Both the position numbers and the translations under genes were made by a program. Below are positions 1 through 9,044 of a stretch of DNA of 64,000 nt, in pieces. Numbering within the stretch: the first letter of the stretch is position 1; every line of letters begins with the position of its first letter. The notes under the pieces are model-generated. The model saw only the letters and a list, made by a program, of their open reading frames with translations, did not search any database and was not told the DNA's origin. This stretch comes from Fibrobacter succinogenes (lineage in GTDB: Bacteria; Fibrobacterota; Fibrobacteria; Fibrobacterales; Fibrobacteraceae): assembly GCA_902794535.1 (NCBI GenBank), contig CADBHQ010000035.1, positions 20,842 through 84,841 of the forward strand, given 5' to 3'.

Positions 1-1
1 A

Positions 2-82
2 AGCCACATGGACCGCTGCTTTAAAAAAGTCGTCGGCCTTTCTCCGAAAGAATATAAACGTGCCGTGAAGACAGATGACTAA
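2..82 (+). CDS. AraC-family transcriptional regulator, C-terminal end (partial)
   Basis: The reading frame is open from the left edge to a TAA at 80-82. It encodes the last 26 residues of a protein ending in SHMDRCFKKVVGLSPKEYKRA plus a short acidic tail. The pattern FxxxFKxxxGxSPxxYR is the signature of the second helix-turn-helix of AraC/XylS regulators, which binds promoter DNA. The ligand-binding part lies outside the window, so the regulated pathway cannot be told. Confidence 0.75.
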   Translation, partial: SHMDRCFKKVVGLSPKEYKRAVKTDD

Positions 83-118
83 TACGTCATTGCGAGACCG
101 TAAGGGCGACGCAATCTC

Positions 119-514
119 TTAGCACAGCGCCGGCATAAATTTTGCGAACAGATAAAGCCCCTGGTCGCCAGCGTCTACCTGGTGCGGGATCTTTGCCGGC
201 ATAATCGAGGTGATGCCCGGAGTGTATTCGAGCTTGGCGCCGTCATTGATGCAAATGCCGTTGCCTGCGATAACCTCGTGCGTTTCGAGCTGGGTCTCGT
301 GAATGTGCGTTTTGATGCTCTTGTTCGGCGCGATTCTCACCAAATGATAGCTGAACGTGCCGCCGGTTTCTTTCGCGGTAATGATATGCTTGAGTTCGAA
401 AGTCGGGTGCTTGGACCAGGCGATATCCTTGAAAGCGATTGTTTTGCCCGGGAGCCTGAGCTCGCCTTCGTTGAATTTTTCGAAAATATCATTACCGAGA
501 ATAGCTTTTTCCAT
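119..514 (-). CDS. Small single-domain cupin protein
   Basis: 131 aa. The central part has cupin motif 1 features (HIHETQLETHEVIAGNG, residues about 70-86: two His, a Glu and a final Gly-rich turn) and a motif 2-like stretch around IMPAKIPHQVDAGD with a conserved PxxxxHxv. Cupins fold as a small beta barrel that usually binds a metal. Functions range from isomerases to sugar or small-molecule sensing, and nothing here fixes the substrate. AGGAG lies about 6 nt before the ATG and supports the start. The gene diverges from the acetyltransferase gene and sits next to an AraC regulator end, so a stress or small-molecule response is possible but only inferred. Confidence 0.75.
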   Translation of the reverse strand: MEKAILGNDIFEKFNEGELRLPGKTIAFKDIAWSKHPTFELKHIITAKETGGTFSYHLVRIAPNKSIKTHIHETQLETHEVIAGNGICINDGAKLEYTPGITSIMPAKIPHQVDAGDQGLYLFAKFMPALC

Positions 515-597
515 GATTTTACTCCTATGTTAATGTTTCGTTCGCGACTTTTGCAAACTCTGTCGCGGTTATGCCCGAAATCTATACGAAGGAGTAC

Positions 598-1245
598 ATG
601 AAAAAATTGGACAAAATTGCGGAAAATTATACCATCCGCACGGAACAACCGCGCGACTTTAAAATCGTCGAAAACCTTACCCGCGATGCTTTCTGGAACG
701 TTTACCGCCCCGGATGCACCGAGCATTATGTGCTGCACTGCTATAGGAGCGAGCCCGACTTTGTGCCGGAACTTTCGCTCGTGCTCGAAGTAGACGGCGA
801 AATCATCGGACACGTGATGTACGCGTGGTCGCACATCGATGCCGACGATGGACGCAAAAACCGCATGATGACCTTCGGGCCCATCAGCATCCGCCCCGAC
901 TACAAGCGCAAAGGTTACGGCAAAATTCTGCTCGAGCATTCCATGCGACTCGCTGCTGAAATGGGTGCTGGCTGCCTGCTGATTTGCGGGAACATCGCGT
1001 TCTACGACAAGAGCGGCTTTGTGGTCGCGAGCGCCAGGGGAATCCGCTACGCTGACGACCCCGAAAGTGACGCTCCCTACTTCCTCTGCAAAGAACTGCA
1101 AGAAGGGTTCCTCGACGGAATCACCGGCAGCTACCGTGACCCCGAACCTTACTTTGTCGCCATGCGCAATCCCGAAGCATTCGAAAGGTACGATAAGGAG
1201 TTTCCGTACAAGGAAAAACTCGTGCTGCCCGGGCAGTTAGGGTAA
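598..1245 (+). CDS. GNAT-family N-acetyltransferase
   Basis: Predicted acetyl-CoA-dependent acyltransferase. The GNAT core is visible: beta4 FGPISIRPDYKRKGYGKILLEH with the R/Q-x-x-G-x-G/A acetyl-CoA pyrophosphate loop (RKGYGK), then a helix and LLICGNIAFYDKSGFV, the typical motif B with a Tyr near the active site. The N-terminus (TIRTEQPRDFKIVENLTRDAF) is the usual beta1-alpha1. Length, about 215 aa, suits the YhbS-like group. I start at ATG 598, which follows AAGGAG at short spacing; an ATG at 571 would add nine residues. A degenerate copy of this 5' region occurs at 1455-1506. The acceptor substrate is unknown. Confidence 0.85.
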   Translation: MKKLDKIAENYTIRTEQPRDFKIVENLTRDAFWNVYRPGCTEHYVLHCYRSEPDFVPELSLVLEVDGEIIGHVMYAWSHIDADDGRKNRMMTFGPISIRPDYKRKGYGKILLEHSMRLAAEMGAGCLLICGNIAFYDKSGFVVASARGIRYADDPESDAPYFLCKELQEGFLDGITGSYRDPEPYFVAMRNPEAFERYDKEFPYKEKLVLPGQLG

Positions 1246-1257
1246 AACGAACCTGCG

Positions 1258-1425
1258 TAGGGGGAGGGGGATGTCTCCCCCTCGCTCCTGTCACATGTCA
1301 TCCCCGCTATACGATACTTGGCAACTTGTTGCCATAGTAGAGTTATCCTCTTTGGGGAGAAGGTGGGGATCTCCATGCGTCATCCGCTACCCCTTCTCCT
1401 AGGGGCTCCGCCCCTAAAACCCCGG
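1258..1425. repeat. GC-rich dispersed repeat, copy 1 (diverged, with internal insert)
   Basis: The left part has GGGGGA...TCTCCCCCTCGCT and the right part GCTACCCCTTCTCCTAGGGG followed by CTCCGCCCCTAAAACCCC. Both match, in order and orientation, the two halves of the copy at 5608-5685, but about 100 bases of unrelated sequence lie between them. Each half contains short inverted repeats that would fold into hairpins. No ORF of credible length lies here. Confidence 0.55.
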
Positions 1426-1454
1426 AATCGGGAATTGTGTAATATTGGATTTGT

Positions 1455-1506
1455 CTGAAATCTAGACGAAGAACTACATGGAAAATTAGCGTAAAAATGC
1501 GGAAAT
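1455..1506 (+). repeat. Degenerate copy of the acetyltransferase gene start
   Basis: Aligned without gaps, these 52 bases match 575-626 at about 40 positions by eye. They include the tracts GAAATCTA-ACGAAG, CTACATG-AAAA and ATGCGGAAA. The matched region is the leader and first codons of the GNAT gene. The copy has lost the ribosome site and gained an in-frame stop, so it is a remnant, not a gene. It lies just left of the AT-rich accessory block and may mark a duplication at the insertion boundary. Confidence 0.5.
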
Positions 1507-1669
1507 GGGAGTGGTAAGCATGCAAAAATCTTTTTTGCTATAACTAGTTAGTTTGTGTAATAAATTTATAACAAATAATAAATGATATTTGAAGCGGTTT
1601 TTAATTCAGGAAATTATATTTGAGGGACCTTGATATGGCAATTATTGTGAAAAAAGGAATCTAGAAAAA

Positions 1670-2488
1670 ATGAAAGAAGAAATGCCGAGTTATGAAAGAA
1701 TTACCAAGTTGGTAGTGCGTTCATTATTAGAAGTTGGTTTTGCTGCTTTTGTCATTTTTAAGTTATGGTGTGTAGATATTTCATTGGAAAACTTCAATTA
1801 TTCTTTTTTCTTGAGTACTTTAATTGCTTTTTTTGCAATTTTCTTGTCGGTCTTATTTTATTTTAAGTCGACGGAACAGTCAAATCAGTTTTATAATAAT
1901 ATATTCAGCTTTACGAAAGATACTTCAGTATTACTGGCAGAAATGAAAAAAGGAATTGGCCATCTTGAAAATGAAGTTTATAAAGGACATTCTGTTAGTG
2001 AGGAAGAAAAAAATAAAGAGCAAGAAAAATTAGAGAAAGAGAATAAAGATATTTCTGAAAAAAAGGATAAAATAGACAGTCAAATATCAAAAACTTTAGA
2101 AGAGAAATTAAATGACAAGAGTGAAGTTGAAACGCTGAAGAAGAATTTGCTGAATGAGGCGAAAAAGTTTCTTGAATTAGAGAGAGAAAAAGACGAACTT
2201 GAAAAGGAGCTGAATCGTCTTAAAGGACCCTCTCCGATAGAATTAAGAGAAAGGGTGTATGATTATATAAGATTTAGACTTGTGCAAGAATCTTCTTTTT
2301 CTCGAGAAAATTTTATGTCAGCGAGATTCTCTGATGTGAGAAAACAATTGAATGATGTGGTTGAAAAATACTTAGACAATCGTGAGTTCCGTCGCGATGC
2401 GCAAGAAATTGGTTTAGTTGATAAATTTGGGGAAATTCGGGATCTTGGACTAAGACGATTGTATAGATATATAAAAGATAATATCTGA
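1670..2488 (+). CDS. Membrane-anchored coiled-coil protein of unknown function
   Basis: 272 aa, no family recognised. Two hydrophobic segments (about residues 18-37 and 44-64) form an N-terminal hairpin in the membrane. A long charged coiled coil follows (about 95-195, rich in Lys/Glu, heptad-like), then a basic C-terminal domain of about 75 residues ending RDLGLRRLYRYIKDNI. AAAAAGGA about 10 nt upstream supports the start. It heads a three-gene AT-rich group with a DUF2971 gene 51 nt downstream and a metallo-beta-lactamase-fold gene after that. The architecture (membrane hairpin, coiled coil, small C-terminal domain) is common among anti-phage membrane sensors or effectors, but that role is inference. 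Confidence 0.7.
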   Translation: MKEEMPSYERITKLVVRSLLEVGFAAFVIFKLWCVDISLENFNYSFFLSTLIAFFAIFLSVLFYFKSTEQSNQFYNNIFSFTKDTSVLLAEMKKGIGHLENEVYKGHSVSEEEKNKEQEKLEKENKDISEKKDKIDSQISKTLEEKLNDKSEVETLKKNLLNEAKKFLELEREKDELEKELNRLKGPSPIELRERVYDYIRFRLVQESSFSRENFMSARFSDVRKQLNDVVEKYLDNREFRRDAQEIGLVDKFGEIRDLGLRRLYRYIKDNI

Positions 2489-2539
2489 TATTTCTATTAA
2501 TTGATGCTCCTGATTTAAAATGTTGTTTGAGGTATAATT

Positions 2540-3502
2540 ATGGATCACTCAAAATATAATGAAGCGCTTGTTGATATAGATAAGTTTTTAAGAGAATCTT
2601 TTGATGTTAGTAAAGAAATTAATCTTATATATCAATATACCGATTTAACAGCTTTTGAGGGGATAGTAGGAAATAAAAAAATTTGGGCTACTCATTATAG
2701 ATATTTAAACGACGAAAAGGAATTTGTTTTAGGATTAAATCATGCTAAAGAGTATTTAAAAAATAAGTTGATTAAATATCAAAGCGAAGGCGCAAATGCA
2801 TTTATTCAAGTGATTATGGGTGCTTTTTCGCATATGGATTCTAAGGATCATTTCCCGTTCGAATCAGCAGATTTGTATATGATTAGTTTCTCTTTGAATA
2901 AAGATCGTCTTAGTCAATGGCGAGGTTATGGGAAACAGTATGATTCTGTATGTATAGGCTTTCTTTTACGAAATATAGTATGTGACAAGAATGATGTTGA
3001 TTGCCCATATATGTTAAGAAAGGTTATATATGATGAGAATGAACAAAAAGAATTAATGGGTAAATTCCTTGAAAAAGTTCTTAATCTATTTGAAGAAAAT
3101 GAGGAGTATATCTCGGAGACAGAAGGTGTTTCTGGAATACTTTTTCCGTGGTTATTAACTCGTTTTATTCAGTTGTGTTTATGTTTTAAAGAATCAGTTT
3201 GGCAGGAGGAAGAAGAGGTTCGGATTATAGCAACACCAAATGTCTATAATATACAAAATGATTCGGAAGAAAAGATTCCTATAGATTTTCGAAAGGGTGA
3301 TGGTACTCTGACTCCTTATATAAAATTACCCATTTTTAGAAACGATTCAATAGATGCGGTTTCTGAGGCTGTTCTTCCAAAATCAGAAAAATTTCTTCTT
3401 TGCAAAAAATCGTTAAAAATGTTTTGGGATAGAGTTTGCCAAGATAATAAGGTCTCGTTTGATTTAAATGTTGTGGAATCTGGCATCTCAATTAGATACT
3501 AA
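2540..3502 (+). CDS. DUF2971 family protein
   Basis: 320 aa. The N-terminus has the DUF2971 opening YQYTDLTAFEGIVGNKKIWATHYRYLNDEKEF, and the middle has ISFSLNKDRLSQWRGYGKQYDSVCIGF. The motif LxxWRxYG followed by VCIxF recurs in the other DUF2971 gene of this window (17612-18823). The family's biochemistry is not established to my knowledge; it occurs often among accessory and defence genes. It lacks a signal peptide and membrane segments, so it should be cytoplasmic. It lies between a membrane coiled-coil gene and a metallo-beta-lactamase-fold gene on the same strand with gaps of about 50 nt, which suggests one unit. Confidence 0.8.
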   Translation: MDHSKYNEALVDIDKFLRESFDVSKEINLIYQYTDLTAFEGIVGNKKIWATHYRYLNDEKEFVLGLNHAKEYLKNKLIKYQSEGANAFIQVIMGAFSHMDSKDHFPFESADLYMISFSLNKDRLSQWRGYGKQYDSVCIGFLLRNIVCDKNDVDCPYMLRKVIYDENEQKELMGKFLEKVLNLFEENEEYISETEGVSGILFPWLLTRFIQLCLCFKESVWQEEEEVRIIATPNVYNIQNDSEEKIPIDFRKGDGTLTPYIKLPIFRNDSIDAVSEAVLPKSEKFLLCKKSLKMFWDRVCQDNKVSFDLNVVESGISIRY

Positions 3503-3552
3503 TTTTATATGGATTGATAGCGAATCAAGATACTTAATGTATAGAGGTTTAG

Positions 3553-4944
3553 ATGCTTGAACATGATAATTTTTTTAGAAACATCAAAGAAGAAGATGTT
3601 GATGTTTTTTGCGTTGAAGATTTTTTGATCGATGCAGAACAAAATCGAATTGAATTAATTCTTTTTAATCAAACTGCTTTTTTCAAAAGAATGTTAGGTG
3701 AAAATATATTTGAGAGTGTTTCTTCTTTTTTTCAATATGTACGCTCCTCAATAGAAGAAAAAAGCCAGCGTTATCTTCGCATGGAAAATCTTGAGTCTTT
3801 TTTTGTAAATCGTTATATTAATCTTCACCAATATAGGCGTTTTTTTGATGAAGGCGCAACAAATAGGCCCAAGTTTATTATTTTTCATAAATCGGACGCT
3901 TTTTTTATTTTTGATCATCCGTTTATTCATTTTATAATTGATTATGCGGAAAGTTGGTTTATGTATTGGCGTGAAAGAGTTCCGTGGGACATCTTTTGGG
4001 ATGATATATTGTATCATATTGTTCATCAATATATTCCGGTTCAACTTTATAAAAAAACATGGCAAATTGTTTTTGCATCAATAGTAGATTTTATTCAAAT
4101 ACAGCAAATCCTTCTGCTTAAACAATCTAGTCCAAAACAAAAAGTTTCTAATTTGACAAATGCTGCTATTGTAAATGTAGGATTTGGAAATTGTTGTTTG
4201 GTTTATGGGAAGACAGATGTTGTTGCGATAGATTTTTCTAATAGTAAATCTGGAAAAGTACCAAAAGTGACATTGCAACATATTCATGCTGCAAAATCGC
4301 ATATTATAAGTTTTCAGAGGGCTTCTTCTTTCCATATAAATTCATTTGTGTTGACCCATCCTCATTTTGATCATTATTCTGGAGTATATGATTTAGTAAC
4401 GAATACGCCTGCAGCAATGGGCCCAAATACTGATTTTTTTATAAATCTCAGATATTTTCAGCCTGTAGGTGCGTATACACGGATGTTACATGCCATAAAT
4501 AACGCAAACGTTAATCTTGTGGACCCCATCAGATCTAATAGTATTGGTGATATTGAAATTTTACATCCTAGATATGATGTGACTACAGGGTCTGAGAACA
4601 ATGCGTCTGTAATTGTGCAAATAAATGTTGCTGGGAATAACAAATGTATTTTCCCAGGTGATTTGCAGTTTCCCCCAAATAAAATCGGTGGATGGTATGG
4701 AACAAATTCTAAGACAAGAAAATGTGTCAAAAATTGTAATTTCTATGTTGTTTCGCATCATGGAAGTAGCAATGGAGATATAAATTTTTTCCCAAAAAAT
4801 GCTAAATGGCGAATATGTTCATATAAAAAGTGGAAGTCTATTCCAGATGCAACAGTGATGTCGTTGGTTAATTGGGAGATAGGAAATAATGTAAGAGATA
4901 ATTTTATAGATATAGATTTTATGGGGAAAACGCAGTATTTATAA
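3553..4944 (+). CDS. Metallo-beta-lactamase-fold hydrolase (ComEC C-terminal-like) with unique N-terminal half
   Basis: 463 aa. The C-terminal half has metal-binding motifs: THPHFDH (about residues 269-275, HxHxDH), a later Asp in CIFPGDLQF (about 369) and SHHGSSNGD (about 401-408). SHHGS is typical of the ComEC/Rec2-type branch that cleaves nucleic acid or phosphodiesters, but the ComEC membrane segments are absent. The N-terminal 190 residues, rich in Phe, Tyr and Trp, match no family I know. It ends about 30 residues after the last predicted strand, so the C-terminus may be short. It follows DUF2971 by 50 nt in the AT-rich block. A nuclease or nucleotide-hydrolase effector is plausible. 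Confidence 0.75.
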   Translation: MLEHDNFFRNIKEEDVDVFCVEDFLIDAEQNRIELILFNQTAFFKRMLGENIFESVSSFFQYVRSSIEEKSQRYLRMENLESFFVNRYINLHQYRRFFDEGATNRPKFIIFHKSDAFFIFDHPFIHFIIDYAESWFMYWRERVPWDIFWDDILYHIVHQYIPVQLYKKTWQIVFASIVDFIQIQQILLLKQSSPKQKVSNLTNAAIVNVGFGNCCLVYGKTDVVAIDFSNSKSGKVPKVTLQHIHAAKSHIISFQRASSFHINSFVLTHPHFDHYSGVYDLVTNTPAAMGPNTDFFINLRYFQPVGAYTRMLHAINNANVNLVDPIRSNSIGDIEILHPRYDVTTGSENNASVIVQINVAGNNKCIFPGDLQFPPNKIGGWYGTNSKTRKCVKNCNFYVVSHHGSSNGDINFFPKNAKWRICSYKKWKSIPDATVMSLVNWEIGNNVRDNFIDIDFMGKTQYL

Positions 4945-5039
4945 AATTATTGGATTCCTAGAACTGTTCGACTTATACGTAGTGTTGTTTTGGATTAGTG
5001 TTGCCTAGGTATTTAGGGTAAAGTGAAGGACGTCGGAGC

Positions 5040-5055
5040 GAACAGGCGCCTGTTC
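5040..5055. repeat. Perfect 16-bp palindrome
   Basis: GAACAGGCGCCTGTTC reads the same on both strands. It lies between the metallo-beta-lactamase-fold gene and the convergent hypothetical fragment, just past the latter's stop codon. It could be a regulator-binding site or part of a short hairpin. No T-tract follows on either strand, so I do not call it a terminator. Confidence 0.4.
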
Positions 5056-5056
5056 C

Positions 5057-5380
5057 TTAGACTTTCCTTGTTACGTCCAGGAAATAGTACTTGTACGTTT
5101 TTTTGCTGTTTTTTACGTCCAGTGATTTCCATTCAATTTGATGCGAACCCTTAATTGTCAAGTACTGTTTTGGTTCATCTTTTTTATTGCCTGTTGGCTT
5201 GAATACTTTTTCCGCAACGTAGGGTATGTCCTTTTTCGTGTCTGTTCGGAAATAGCTATAGATATCTTTTGTTGTGAGGTCGCCTTCTGAGGAGTAAAAC
5301 AGTTTGTCATCAACTAGAGTCAGGCAAAAGGTCTTTTCAAACCCATTCGCGGATCCGTATATTTTCGAAACGTCTTCCAT
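5057..5380 (-). pseudogene. Hypothetical protein fragment, 5' end probably lost
   Basis: The minus-strand ORF encodes about 107 residues from an ATG at 5380. The frame stays open upstream to about 5440 with protein-like sequence (KFYIAFCKDIRF before the Met), and no ribosome site precedes the ATG. This looks like the C-terminal part of a longer gene whose start was removed. The content (KTFCLTLVDDKLFYSSEGD, YLTIKGSHQIEWKSLDVK) is not assignable to a family. It is the only minus-strand coding-like sequence in the first 22 kb apart from the cupin gene. Confidence 0.35.
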
Positions 5381-5607
5381 AAACCGGATATCCTTGCAGA
5401 AGGCGATGTAGAACTTTGGTGTTGAAGCCCCCAGTAATGTTTAAGATTTTAAACACAAGTCCTTTATGATGGTCAAAATCGCCATTCTAAGCCACGGACT
5501 TATCCACAACACGAAAGTCATACTTTCCCTACCAAAGACTACACACTTGTGCACTAAATATAGATTCAAAAATTCAGTTTGTCAATAGGCCGCGCAAATT
5601 TTTTGAA

Positions 5608-5685
5608 GGGGGAAGTCTCCCCCTCGCTTCAGCCCCGTGCCGGGTCTTTCGCTACCCTTTCTAGCGGGGACACCCCGCAACGCCC
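5608..5685. repeat. GC-rich dispersed repeat, copy 2
   Basis: GGGGGAAGTCTCCCCCTCGC is followed by ACCCTTTCTAGCGGGG and ACACCCCGCAACGCCC. The 32 bases at about 5654-5685 are the exact reverse complement of the start of the copy at 18845-18926. It contains two hairpin-forming inverted repeats. Together the two copies bracket the hsd-to-DUF2971 gene array in opposite orientation. Confidence 0.7.
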
Positions 5686-5701
5686 AAACTGCAAAAAAAA
5701 T

Positions 5702-5727
5702 TCGTTCGCCGTCGGCGAACGATTTTT
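5702..5727 (+). terminator. Rho-independent terminator-like hairpin
   Basis: TCGTTCGCC-GTC-GGCGAACGA forms a 9-bp perfect stem followed by TTTTT. An A-tract precedes it, so it could work in both directions. It separates the first accessory block from the restriction genes. Confidence 0.6.
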
Positions 5728-5867
5728 AATGCCAGAGAAAAGTTCTCCCTCTCAAATGCTTCATTTTTACGAATAACAGATTTGTCAATCATGATTTTAA
5801 ATTATATTGTCAACATAAGGTTTGTCCTCTTGGTCAGACCGTTTTTTCGAGTTGAGTGACATTGATT

Positions 5868-8800
5868 ATGGCTGGATTTAACGAATGTACTAGAGTTCAG
5901 GTCCCGGCGGCACTCCATCTGTGCCGTTTGGGTTACACCTATTTTGCTGAATGCGGCGAAGGAACTCCAGTAGGTTGGCTCGACAAGAACAATAACGTTC
6001 TTACCGATGAATTCCTTAAAGCCCTTGTTCGTTTAAATCCGGAGCAAAAGCTCCATGATCTTCAAATTTTTGCGAAGTTTGCGTTGAGCAAGCTTGGCAG
6101 CGACATTGACTTCGAAAATCCGGAGAACAATAGCTGGCTCGTGACGACGGAACTTCCTTGCGAGAATCAGGAGACGGGTGATAGTTTCCGCCCTGATATT
6201 ACGTGCTTTGTGAACGGGTTGCCTTTGGCTTTTATCGAAGTGAAAAAGCCGAATAATGCAGAAGGCATTGTTGCAGAGCAAAGCCGCACAAACCAGAAGC
6301 GTTTGCCCAACAAAAGTTTTAGGCGTTTTCTGAACATCACCCAGCTGATGATTTTTAGCAACAATCAAGAATACGACAATGCGAACCGTGTTCCTGTCCA
6401 GGGTGCGTTTTACGCCTGCATTGGTAAGCAGAAAGCGTTTTTCAATGTGTTCCGCGAAGAAGATGAAAAGTTCGGCCCCAAGTATCCGTATCGGGAAGTT
6501 TCGGAAGACACTGAAAAACTGATTCTTAAGCACAGAAATTGTCTTTCCCTCAAGTGCCATCCGGAGTATGCCACGAATTGCAAGGTGACTACTCCCACGA
6601 ACCGCATTCTGACTTCGTTGCTGAGCAAGGAACGTTTCTTGTTCCTGCTTCGTTATGGTTTTGCCTATGTAGAAAAGACTGTCGAAAAAGACGACGGCGA
6701 AAAGATAAAGACGCTTGAAAAACATGTAATGCGTTACCAGCAACTTTTCGCTTCTTTTGCCATCCGTAAAAAATTGGATGAAGGCGTAAAGAGTGGAATT
6801 ATTTGGCATACGCAGGGCTCCGGCAAGACGGCTTTGGCTTATTACTCCGTAAAGAGCCTCACCGACTATTTTGCGAAGAAGTCTATTCCCGCCAAGTTCT
6901 ATTTCATCGTGGATAGAATTGACTTGATGGAACAGGCTTGCGACGAGTTTGCCGCTCGTGGACTTGTTGTGCAGACTGTAGAAGATCGCGCACAACTCAT
7001 GGCAGATATCAAGAATACGCAGCTGGTAAAAAGTGCCGATGGTAGGCTGGAAATCACCGTGGTGAATATCCAGAAATTTGCCGAAGACAAGGCCCCAGTA
7101 GATATTTCTGCGGGCTACAACACAAACCTGCAACGAATATTCTTTATTGACGAGGCTCACCGAGGCTACAATCCCGAAGGAGCGTTCCTTGCAAACCTTT
7201 TGAGTGCCGACAAACATGCAATAAAGCTCGCCCTTACGGGCACTCCGCTGCTTCGTGAAGAACGTGAATCCTGGCGCGTGTTTGGCGATTACATTCACAC
7301 CTATTATTACGACAAGTCAATTGCGGACGGTTACACGCTTAAGTTGATGCGTGAACCCATTGAAACCCACTACAAAGAAACTTTGCAGGGGATTCTTGAT
7401 GAACTTGAAAACAATTCGGCAAACCAGATTCAAGTCAAAAAGAGCGATATCGATAAGGATAAAATCATTGAGCATCCTAAGTATTTGAACGCCTTGCTGG
7501 ATTATATCATCGATGATTTTACCTCTTTCCGCGTTGAATGTGACGACAAGTCTATTGGTGCGATGATTGTTTGCAAAACCAACGACCAGGCCCGCAAACT
7601 TTTTGAGTTGTGGAACGAACGCTACGATTTTGCATTAAGCGTCATTGAGAAAAAGAGAGAAGAAGTCGCAAACATGGCGGCAGAAAAGCTGATGCATTAC
7701 AACGCTTCTTTCTTTGAAAAACCGTTGAAGGCGTCCCTGATTCTCCATGATGAAGGAGACAAGAAGGAACGCAAGGAATACATTGTTGACTACAAGAAGA
7801 ACATGACGACGGACTTTTTGATTGTCAATAAAATGTTGCTTACGGGTTTTGACGCAAACCGTTTGAAAAAGTTGTATCTTGGTCGCAAACTCGATGGTCA
7901 CGATTTGCTGCAGGCGCTGACACGTGTCAACCGTCCATACAAGGATTTCAAATACGGCTACGTGGTGGATTTTGTTGACATCAAAGAAAACTTTGATGCT
8001 ACCAACGACCGTTACCTGCGGGAACTGAACAAGACCACGGAAGATACGGGTCTGGAACTTTCAGCTGACCCGGGCCAGGTGATTATTGAAAATCCCGAAG
8101 AAGTCAAGCAGCAGATTAAGGAATTGACGGATTTCTTGTGGAATTTCCCTACCGAGAATTACGAGGAATTCCGCGAAGTCATTGATGGAATTGAAGACAA
8201 GGAGCCTCTGTACCACCTTCGTAAAATTCTTGAAGATGCAAAGGGCCTGGGCAACAGAATCCGTTCCAGCGGGAACGTTGAACTGCAGGACAAGTATAAG
8301 AACATGCTGCCTGGTGGCATTCCTGTTTTGCTGCGTGAAGTGGAACGCCGCATTGCTGCTATTAACTTCAAGGAAGGCAACGACCATAGCGAAGATGTGT
8401 CGGGCATAATCAATACGATTCTTGATAGTCTCGATTTTGAATTCCGCAAGGGCATTTCAGAAGAACTCAAGATTATCATCAATAGCCTTAGGGAAGAAGC
8501 CGAAAAGGTCCGTGCCGAATTTGATGCCAACTTCGATAAGAAAGAAGACAAGTTTGTCAACCTTATTGAACAATTCAGAAAGTATTTCAGGGAACACGGC
8601 TATATTCCTAAAGACAAAACTGAAGCCGAAGGCAGCATTTTCTACCTGAAAGACGTAATGTCTAAAATCAAGGAAATCAATCGCAAGAATCGCGCGCTAA
8701 AGTCCCATTACAAGGACGATGAGAAATTTGTCCGCATTCATAAGCGAATTGTAGAAGCAAATGAAGTGCGTGCCCAAAGCGATAAGAAAGAAAGGCCCTT

Positions 8801-9044
8801 GCTTTCTAAAGAAGAATTCGAAATTCAGAAAAGCCTTATTGAAATCAAGGACTCTGCCGACGACCTGTTTGAAAAGAATCCGGGAATTGTGGAAAACGAG
8901 GACAAACTCCGTAAGGATATTTTGGGCTGCGTAAGCCACAAGTTCATGGACCTTGATTTGACTGCAAGTCTTGATGACCGCAAATTCATTAGCAACCTGA
9001 TTTCTAATGAATACATCAATCAGTATAATAGTTATGGAGTGTAA
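5868..9044 (+). CDS. hsdR: Type I restriction endonuclease subunit R (HsdR)
   Basis: DNA-translocating, cleaving subunit of a type I restriction-modification complex. The N-terminal nuclease has RPDITCFVNGLPLAFIEVKKPN (Asp about 108, Glu-x-Lys about 121), the PD-(D/E)XK core. The helicase motor has Walker A HTQGSGKT (about 316), DEAH (FFIDEAHRG, about 427), motif III ALTGTP and motifs V/VI LLTGFDANRLKKLYLGRKL...LLQALTRVNRPY. About 1058 aa is full length. I choose ATG 5868; GTG at 5856 is possible and adds four residues. The stop abuts the hsdM start. Codon use is closer to the core genome than that of hsdS and downstream genes, so the operon may be composite. Confidence 0.95.
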   Translation: MAGFNECTRVQVPAALHLCRLGYTYFAECGEGTPVGWLDKNNNVLTDEFLKALVRLNPEQKLHDLQIFAKFALSKLGSDIDFENPENNSWLVTTELPCENQETGDSFRPDITCFVNGLPLAFIEVKKPNNAEGIVAEQSRTNQKRLPNKSFRRFLNITQLMIFSNNQEYDNANRVPVQGAFYACIGKQKAFFNVFREEDEKFGPKYPYREVSEDTEKLILKHRNCLSLKCHPEYATNCKVTTPTNRILTSLLSKERFLFLLRYGFAYVEKTVEKDDGEKIKTLEKHVMRYQQLFASFAIRKKLDEGVKSGIIWHTQGSGKTALAYYSVKSLTDYFAKKSIPAKFYFIVDRIDLMEQACDEFAARGLVVQTVEDRAQLMADIKNTQLVKSADGRLEITVVNIQKFAEDKAPVDISAGYNTNLQRIFFIDEAHRGYNPEGAFLANLLSADKHAIKLALTGTPLLREERESWRVFGDYIHTYYYDKSIADGYTLKLMREPIETHYKETLQGILDELENNSANQIQVKKSDIDKDKIIEHPKYLNALLDYIIDDFTSFRVECDDKSIGAMIVCKTNDQARKLFELWNERYDFALSVIEKKREEVANMAAEKLMHYNASFFEKPLKASLILHDEGDKKERKEYIVDYKKNMTTDFLIVNKMLLTGFDANRLKKLYLGRKLDGHDLLQALTRVNRPYKDFKYGYVVDFVDIKENFDATNDRYLRELNKTTEDTGLELSADPGQVIIENPEEVKQQIKELTDFLWNFPTENYEEFREVIDGIEDKEPLYHLRKILEDAKGLGNRIRSSGNVELQDKYKNMLPGGIPVLLREVERRIAAINFKEGNDHSEDVSGIINTILDSLDFEFRKGISEELKIIINSLREEAEKVRAEFDANFDKKEDKFVNLIEQFRKYFREHGYIPKDKTEAEGSIFYLKDVMSKIKEINRKNRALKSHYKDDEKFVRIHKRIVEANEVRAQSDKKERPLLSKEEFEIQKSLIEIKDSADDLFEKNPGIVENEDKLRKDILGCVSHKFMDLDLTASLDDRKFISNLISNEYINQYNSYGV

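Noticed and set aside
3553..4944. Calling this gene comEC
   Set aside because: It shares the SHHGS-type hydrolase half, but has no membrane channel or competence domain.
5040..5055. LexA/SOS box
   Set aside because: GAAC...GTTC spacing is 8, not the 4 of the Gram-positive box, and the CTGT-N8-ACAG form is absent.
5511..5519. Single perfect DnaA box TTATCCACA as an origin
   Set aside because: Only one box; no cluster and no AT-rich unwinding region beside it.
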